Part shown: positions 57,559 to 64,000 of the stretch, piece by piece
Position numbering within the stretch: position 1 is the first letter of the stretch
Layout: the number at the start of each line of letters is the position of its first letter
Assembly: GCA_963969345.1 (NCBI GenBank)
Contig: OZ017767.1
Location: 8,336,739 to 8,400,738, forward strand
Direction of reading: 5' to 3'
Length of the DNA: 64,000 bases
DNA from: Turbatrix aceti
Lineage: Eukaryota; Nematoda; Chromadorea; Rhabditida; Panagrolaimidae
Translations under genes and position numbers: made by a program
Notes under the pieces: model-generated
The model's database searches: none
The model's input: only the letters and a program-made list of their open reading frames with translations
What the model was told of the DNA's origin: nothing

Positions 57559-57773
57559 CACGCCCGCTTATTAAATATTTTTTTTCTTCTTTCATTCGCT
57601 AACGGGATGCACAGGTAAATTTACTGAAGTGGTGAGTGTCTTCTTCCATTTAATCGTCTCTTTATGGTTTTATTTATTATTTATTTCTCGACAGTGCTGA
57701 CGCATATATATTTTGTATTTCTGCAAATTTGACTATGTTTACTAATCACCTTGAGTTTTGTGTTTTGTGGAGC

Positions 57774-57779
57774 AATAAA
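57774..57779 (+). terminator. polyadenylation signal of SCYL1
   Basis: AATAAA about 216 bases after the SCYL1 stop codon. Confidence 0.5.
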
Positions 57780-58663
57780 TTTTAGTTTCTGGATTTTTTT
57801 ATGCGAACATTTTTTTTAATTTTTTTGTATGGGAAGGGGAGTTTTGTTTGACAAGCTGGCAAGTACATACATACATACGTGTCTGAAAATTTGAAATGTT
57901 TTACGGAGAAAAAAAATGTTCGATAATGTCGGATTATCCGGGATTGGTGTTTTGTTGGTTCTGACAACTTTGCAGTTTATCGGAATACACCTGGCTGGTA
58001 CCTGAGTTTTCAGGTGAAATACGTGATGAAAAAGGCATTAAATAGAGTTTTTCCGGCCAGCTGTGGCTTTTGTGATCGCAAAAAATAAAAACAATGTGCA
58101 AAAAAAAACTAAATATTTTCGAAATTAAAAAAAAAAATTTTATTAAAAAAATTATTTTTAATTTTTTAAATTAAAAATTATTTCTTTTAAAGTGAAAATT
58201 AATTTTTTTTTAAATTAAAAATTAATTATTTAAGTTTATTATAAAATTGTTTTTTAATTGAATAATTTTTTTGTGTTTTCATTTTTTTAAATATCGAAAT
58301 TATTAATTTTCTATTTTTAATTTAATAAAACCTCTGTTTTTTTCTCAACACCGAGAACACACTACGTGAATGTCCTCAATGTAAACAAACAATGCTTTAT
58401 TCATGTTTTAAAAATATATCAATAAGCATCCAAAAAAAAATTCTGTTGCTATGAAAGAACAAATTTCGGGCAGGACAGCTCTTATGAATTGTTGTCGATG
58501 CGTAGGCACGCATACACGTTGAATGCAACCTCATCCCACATCCGCACCTGCGGCCACAACAGTTATTTTGTACGTCGCGCAAAACATTTACACTGGCGTA
58601 TGTATTTAGCTTGCTGTATCTAATAAATTTTGAGAATCTTGTCGTGAAAGTTCGCGACGACGC
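57780..58663. other. AT-rich intergenic stretch
   Basis: Long A/T runs (58080-58330) and no coding signal. The only structured feature is the foldback element that follows. Confidence 0.5.
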
Positions 58664-59071
58664 TGCTTCCAGCGCCTAACACGTAAACGTTCGAGAAGTG
58701 CCGCAGTGCGATGACTCAGCCGCCGATCGGCGCCCGCTTTCTTTGCCTCACATTAAATTGTTTCAATTCGTCTTATAAATACAATGTTAAGCGTAAATAA
58801 GCAAATACGGCCACCCTTTTGTCATACCATAACGAGTGCAATATGCGACAGAATTTACCTCATGCGCAAACTGCATCGAAGGAGCAATATCTGGCCGATG
58901 CACCACTTGTTCAGAAAGAATGCTCGACTGATACTTTATTTACGCTTAACATTGATTTGTAAAACGAATTGAAGCAATTTAATGTGAGGCGAAGAAAGCG
59001 GGCGGCGATCGGCGGCTGAGTCATCGCACTGCGGCATTGCTCGAACGTTTACGTGTTAGGCGCTGGAAGCA
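58664..59071. mobile_element. short foldback element, 408 bp, MITE-like
   Basis: Terminal inverted repeats start TGCTTCCAGCGCCTAACACG. The arms of about 135 bp (58664-58798 and 58937-59071) differ at only a handful of positions and end near the palindromic GTTAAGCGTAAATAA. The centre of about 140 bp is unique, with no transposase. A target duplication is not obvious. Its right end is 62 bases before the first GT11 start codon, so it may form part of that gene's promoter or leader. Confidence 0.85.
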
Positions 59072-59133
59072 CAAGACTTGAGTCCGTCTTTGCATATTCC
59101 GTACAGAAGGCACTTTTTAGTGGTAATTTAACC

Positions 59134-60556
59134 ATGAAGAGCGTAGGCAGTAAAGTACAGGTGTTTGCGTTCGTCGCAATTGTCACATCTCTGATTTTGA
59201 TTGCTCGAATTTGGTCGAGCAGTTTATTGGATTATTATTCGGATTTTTCGGCGATCAACAATACCTTTGACCAGGCGAATCCTCTTCCCCTTGTTTCCAG
59301 GTTGGTTAACGGTAAAGCTCGGTACATTGGAAATCTCCTCGTCGATGACGGCCCTTCTTGCTTTGGACTTGGAAATTGGGTTTGTTTGATGTTTGATTTT
59401 TTTGGAACCTCATTGATCCAAAATTTTGTTTACAGTTGTTTCGATTTGCGTCTATTTACGGTATTGGCCTGAAATTTAACAGATTTCCGTTTTTCTCTTT
59501 CAACAACACTTGCGCGCGGTCCATGATTTCGGAATTGCACCGGGTGTTTCCGGAAATGAAGACAGTCCTCAGCGGGCAGCTTCCAACGGACAATGAGACC
59601 AAATGGACAGACTATGGCTGGTACTCTTTCAAATTTGATCACTTTTCCCAGATGCATGACACGCGTGAGAAGTACCTCATGATCAACGGGACCTACCTCC
59701 AGACGTACAAGTATTTTCACCACGCAAGGCCTTCTATCAGAAAACTTTTTGAATTCAACAGAAAAACGAGGATGGAAGTGGATCTTTATGCGAGGATGCT
59801 TTTTGAGTAGGTTTTACTTATTTTTTTTTACTATTTTTGGTACATTCTAAAAAACTAGCATTTTTGGCGATTTGGAAATGCCGTTTTTTGCAATTATTTA
59901 AATTTTTAAGTTTGAATAAATTAAATTTTTCAACGAGAAACTTTGTTTTGAATTTTTAAAATGTTACTGACACTTTCTCATTGGATTTTTTTGAAAATGT
60001 AAGTGTTCATGTTTTTAGCACGGAGCCGGTTCCGAGCCACCGACTCTGCATTCACACGAGACGCAGCGACTTTCTTGAACACAGAAATCTGGAATCTCGT
60101 GTGGACTTTATCATCATCGCCCTCGATCTTCTGTTCGACACTCTAAAGTCCTCAAAACCATATTCAGTTGTCATCTTTGGGGACGATTTTGACTTCATGG
60201 AAAACATAAAGCTCAACTCAGAACGCTTTCCACGAATCTACATCCCAGACCTGCCAGCTCGAACCGATGACATTTACTTTGCGACCATGAACTGTGATTC
60301 ATTTTTAATTACAGCTTCCGGGTCAACATTTGCGTGGTGGATCGCCTACCTCCTGCCAGACGACGTCTCAGTTTTTTACAATGCTCAGGTTTCAAAAAAC
60401 CGAACACATGGCAAAGAACTCTTTGACTTTGATTACTTTCCTCCTGAATGGCAGAAAATTGAATATTTTCACATCAACCAGACCGCTGTCATCGACAATC
60501 GATGGCACTACGAAAAGTTTGGTGTATTTTATCCGCTCTTTGACTTGGTTTTGTAA
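59134..60556 (+). CDS. GT11 fucosyltransferase-like, copy 1
   Basis: Likely alpha-1,2-fucosyltransferase: moves fucose from GDP-fucose to galactose on glycans in the Golgi. Exons are 59134-59379, 59436-59806 and 60019-60556 (384 aa). A type II signal anchor is at residues 8-28 (VQVFAFVAIVTSLILIARIW). The family start motif GLGN is present (GLGNW joined to LFRFASIYGIG; usually GLGNQMFQYA). The donor-site motif is IHTRRSDFLEH at about 216. It has VVIFGDDFDFMEN and the final SGSTFAWWIAYLL block, typical of GT11. Several N-glycosylation sequons are visible (NNT, NET, NGT, NQT). Tandem with copy 2. Acceptor specificity cannot be judged. Confidence 0.88.
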
Positions 60557-60961
60557 TCGGAACGCTTTTCGGTTCTTGATGTCAGTCGGGTTTGCATAAT
60601 TTTACTGTTTGACAATTAAATCAATTATGTAGGAACAAAATGAATTTTATGTAATGTATTGGCAGTTAGTATAAGACGGAAGTGTATAAAACCTTTTTGT
60701 AATGGCATTAGTGTATCAAAACGTGCGAAAAAAACATGGAGTCTCGGGGGAACACTGGTACCAAATGATGTATGTACAGAGTTGTTATTTTGGTTGTCCG
60801 GATTCTGGGTGCAAATACGTCACTGCCCACACCTGCCTCACCTATCTATCTAATTAGCATACCGATGTGTATATAGGCCTGATCAAAAACCCAATAATCG
60901 ACTCACTCCCTGCCTCACTCCTTGACTTACTCCCTGACTTACTCCCTGACCTAAAGTCCAT
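60557..60961. other. spacer between GT11 copies
   Basis: From 60557 to about 60775 it resembles the 3' flank of copy 2 (62226-62480), showing the duplication unit included the 3' flank. After that comes an unshared stretch with a 12-bp repeat (60903-60950). Confidence 0.6.
60903..60950 (+). repeat. 12-bp tandem repeat, four units
   Basis: CTCACTCCCTGC, CTCACTCCTTGA, CTTACTCCCTGA and CTTACTCCCTGA in a row, directly upstream of the start codon of GT11 copy 2. Confidence 0.85.
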
Positions 60962-62225
60962 ATGTTTGCGTTCACCGCAATTGTCACATCTCTGATTTTG
61001 ATAGTTCAAATTTGGTCGAGCAGTTCATTGGATTATTATCCGGATTTTTCGGCAATCAACAATACCTTTGACCAAGCGAATTCTCTTCCCCTTGTTCCCA
61101 AGTTGGTTAACGGTAAAGCTCGATACATTGGAAATCTCCTCGTCGATGAACGTTATTGCTTTGGACTTGGAAATTGGGTTTGTTTTATGTTCGATTTTTT
61201 TGGAACTGCATTGATCCAAAACTGTTTTCAGTTGTTTCGATTTGCGTCCATCTACGGTATTGGCCTGAAATTTAACAGATTTCCGTTTTTCTCTTTCAAC
61301 AACACTTGCGCGCGGTCCATGATTTCGGAGTTGCACCGGGTGTTTCCGGAAATGAAGACAGTCCTTAGCGGACAGCTTCCAACGGACAATGAGACCAAAT
61401 GGACAGACTATGGCTGGTACTCTTTCAAATTTGATCACTTTTCCCAAATGCATGACACGCCTGAGAAGTACCTTATGATCAACGGGACCTACCTCCAGAC
61501 GTACAAATATTTTCACCACGCAAGGCCTTCTATCAGAAAACTTTTTGAATTCAACAGAAAAACGAGGATGGAAGTAGATCTTTATGCGAGGATGCTTTTT
61601 GAGTAGGTTTTATAATACAAGGAGTGTGTCAGGGAACATACTGACACATTTCTCGTTGGATTTTTTTGGAGGTGTTCATGTTTTTAGCACGGAGCCGGAT
61701 CTGAGCCACCGACTCTGCGTTCATACGAGACGCACCGACTTTCTTAAACACAGAAATCTGGAATCTCGTGTGGACTTTATCATCACCGCCCTCGATCTTA
61801 TGTACGACACTCTAAAGTCCTCAAAACCATATTCAGTTGTCATCTTTGGGGACGATTTTGACTTCATGGAAAACATAAAGCTCAACTCAGAACGCTTTCC
61901 ACGAATCTACATCCCAGACCTGCCAGCTCGAACCGATGACATCTACTTTGCGACCATGAACTGTGATTCATTTTTAATTACAGCTTCCGGGTCAACATTT
62001 GCGTGGTGGATCGCCTACCTCCTGCCAGATGACGTCCCAGTTTTCTACAACGCACAGGTTTCAAAAAACCGAACACATGGCAAAGAACTCTTTGACTTTG
62101 ATTACTTTCCTCCTGAATGGCAGAAAATTGAATACTTTCACACCAACCAGACCGCTGTCATCGACAATCGATGGCACTACGAAAAGTTTGGCGTATTTTA
62201 TCCGTTCTTTAACTTGGTGTTGTAA
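60962..62225 (+). CDS. GT11 fucosyltransferase-like, copy 2
   Basis: Exons are 60962-61177, 61232-61602 and 61688-62225 (374 aa). Exons 2 and 3 have the same lengths as in copy 1 (371 and 538) and the protein is nearly identical; HTRRTDF, GDDFDF and SGSTFAWW are intact. The first ten residues of copy 1 are missing. The start ATG sits where copy 1 has a GTG valine codon, so the cytoplasmic tail is almost absent and the anchor begins at residue 1 (MFAFTAIVTSLILIVQIW). The duplication breakpoint lies just before this ATG. The first intron is 54 bases, a multiple of three without a stop. Correct Golgi insertion may be affected, but no lesion is visible. Confidence 0.85.
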
Positions 62226-62596
62226 CCGAAACGGTTTTCGGTTTTTGATGTCAGTCGGGTTTGCACAATTTTATTGTTTGACAATTAAATCAATTATGTA
62301 GGTACAAAATGAATTATATTATGTAATATATTGGCAGTTAGTGACTGACTACGTTGCTGTCTTATAAGACATTTCCCACGCCAGGAAGTGTATAAAGGCC
62401 TGTTTGTAATGGCATTAATGTATCAAGGCGTGCGAAAAAAACATGGCGCCTCGGGGGAACACTGGTACCAATGATGTAGTTGTTAGCTGACTGCGGAGTA
62501 CAATGCACAAGCAAATATTTTTCGCCTGCAGGCACCTTGTTTTTCGTAAATACGGTCTAATTAAGTTTGATTTTGCAAAATATTAGGTGATCAAGG
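62226..62596. other. 3' flank of GT11 copy 2 and promoter of the next receptor
   Basis: The first 255 bases resemble 60557-60775, with one extra block of about 38 bases near 62343-62380. The remainder precedes the chemoreceptor start codon. Confidence 0.55.
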
Positions 62597-63894
62597 ATGA
62601 ACGTATTTGACTTCCATGACATCGACTTTACCGTATCATCGATTGTTAGTGTGTTTTTGAACGGGATTATTTTGTACATGATTTTGATCCGTAATGTACT
62701 GGGTAACAATTCGTATAATGGGGTATTGGCGCAGTCTACAATAATCAACATTGCTTCATCGCTCCCTTTGTTTTACATTAAACCGGTGAGTTTTTACACT
62801 TGATCACAACAAAAAAGTTTGGAAACATTACTCGCAGTAGAAACACATATATTGCTTCAGTATGAGTAATTTATTTCTAACTGGAAGCAATATATTACTT
62901 GATTCCTAAGATTTCCAAGTAATATATTGCTTGTTCAGATTTTTGTGAGTTTATAAAATAACTGACAATCATGATTTAGTGTGCCATCCTCTACAATGGT
63001 TCCACCTTTATACTCTTTCCAACATCAAATTCAGTCATCATACGCGGAACTTACATATTTTTTGCCCATGTTTGGACCGCTGCTTTTTACCTGACATTTA
63101 TCAATTCGGCAAACGGTTTTCTCTACCGGTATCGCTCCATCTGCCTTGGTCATGATTACACGTCACAGTACGCTATTGTTTCTACCGTGGTCTCCGTGAC
63201 CTCAGCATCGATCATTAGCCTGGTCGTTTATCTCTGTCTCTACATAATAGACGACGACACTCTCGCAGCGCGTTCCAAAGTGGTCATGGACATGGTCGGT
63301 AACCGCCGTCTCGGCAGCATTCATGTCGTTGGTTCTTCCATTGGAGGTACTCTGAGCGCATACGGTATGATGGTTTCCGGCATTGTTCCTAGTATGGCGG
63401 TTTACGGTATTATATTTTATACATACCTAAAAGTTCGAACTTTTCTGAAGGAAAATCATGCTGCACTGTCGAAGCGTACTTTGTCACTTCATAGACAGTA
63501 TACCAAAGTGGTCATCATACAAACGCTTATGCCGTTCATATCTTTTATCATACCCATAACATTTATGACGTTTACACTTTATTTAAACAATGTTGATACT
63601 GTAGTCATATCTGTTATTGGAATTCAAGGCCTGGCTTGGATTCCGGTGGGTAATGCTCTTACCGTAATTTTATCGGTAAAACCCCTGCATCAACACTTAT
63701 TTTGCAAGACTTCAAAATTTTTTAAGAAAATGCTAAACAGAAAAGTGACGACAACGACATTAACTAACGAACATGGACATGCACCCACTAATATTACTAA
63801 TGGAGTCAACCCACGACCGTATATTTTACCAGTGCCGGCAACCCATCGCGCTAAACGGCCCTTGTTTGCACGTAATCATATTAACAAAAAATAA
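62597..63894 (+). CDS. 7TM chemoreceptor, Str superfamily-like
   Basis: Exons are 62597-62785 and 62980-63894 (367 aa). Seven hydrophobic segments are visible. TM3 ends NGFLYRYRSICLG, the YRY motif found in Str/Srd/Srh-type nematode receptors. Before TM6 the stretch LSLHRQYTKVVIIQTLMPFISFIIP matches the conserved (Q)xxxxxxxQTLxPxxxxxxP pattern of these families. TM7 is QGLAWIPVGNALTVILSVKPL. The C-terminal tail is long and basic. Unrelated to the two receptors at 7-13 kb. Probably on chemosensory cilia by analogy; ligand unknown. Srd versus Str cannot be decided here. Confidence 0.85.
62885..62932. repeat. perfect 17-bp inverted repeat in receptor intron
   Basis: AAGCAATATATTACTTG (62885-62901) and its exact reverse complement (62916-62932) around a 14-base loop, inside the receptor's only intron. 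A third, partial copy (ATATATTGCTTC) is near 62848. Confidence 0.8.
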
Positions 63895-63971
63895 TGTGCA
63901 GAAAATAACAACTACAAATTAAATATTGAGTCAGTTTGCACTTACAAGCACTTTTATGTTAGGCGGAGAAT

Positions 63972-63977
63972 AATAAA
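63972..63977 (+). terminator. polyadenylation signal of the last receptor gene
   Basis: AATAAA about 78 bases after the stop codon, near the window edge. Confidence 0.55.
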
Positions 63978-64000
63978 CGATGTTTTTTAAAGGCGTGTTG

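Overview
The window is eukaryotic and almost certainly nematode. Genes are split by short to medium AT-rich introns with GT donors and TTTTCAG-type acceptors. Several first exons start a few bases after a splice-acceptor-like sequence, as expected for spliced-leader trans-splicing. The gene content also fits: nematode-type 7TM chemoreceptors, DUF229 proteins, a UGT, and a GT11 fucosyltransferase pair sit among conserved housekeeping genes. The species cannot be named from sequence alone. All exon joins were read by eye from splice motifs and reading phase, so single-base errors are possible.

Layout. 0-2.3 kb (minus): an ARPC3 (Arp2/3 subunit) gene running off the left edge, with a sesquipedalian/PHETA-like PH-domain gene upstream of it. 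2.9-5.7 kb (plus): TFIIH p62 (GTF2H1). 7.4-13.3 kb (plus): two paralogous 7TM receptors. The first is broken by a 946-bp foldback element flanked by a 6-bp target duplication; the second is intact. 13.8-16.4 kb (minus): a complete UDP-glycosyltransferase. 17.6-18.0 kb (plus): a small membrane protein of an unrecognised family. 18.8-21.5 kb (minus): PRP38 behind an acidic coiled-coil protein, possibly an operon. 22.4-24.4 kb (plus): a BSD-domain protein like BSDC1. 24.4-33.7 kb: a long stretch without a convincing gene. 33.8-42.0 kb (plus): a TRIM9/67 (MADD-2) E3 ligase gene with long introns. Intron 1 contains, on the opposite strand, a paralogue of the small membrane protein from 17.6 kb. 42.2-42.5 kb (minus): a small unknown gene, tail to tail with the TRIM gene.

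44.4-52.6 kb: three tandem DUF229 (alkaline-phosphatase-like fold) type II membrane proteins plus a relic fragment; copies 2 and 3 share a 3' half that looks recently homogenised. 53.1-57.6 kb (plus): the SCYL1 pseudokinase. 58.7-59.1 kb: a second foldback element. 59.1-62.2 kb: two tandem GT11 fucosyltransferase-like genes. 62.6-63.9 kb: a Str-superfamily-like chemoreceptor.

Two kinds of region alternate: conserved single-copy genes (actin nucleation, TFIIH, splicing, Golgi/COPI trafficking, axon guidance ubiquitin ligase) and fast-evolving tandem families (receptors, DUF229, GT11, small membrane proteins) where duplication, conversion and foldback insertion are visible.
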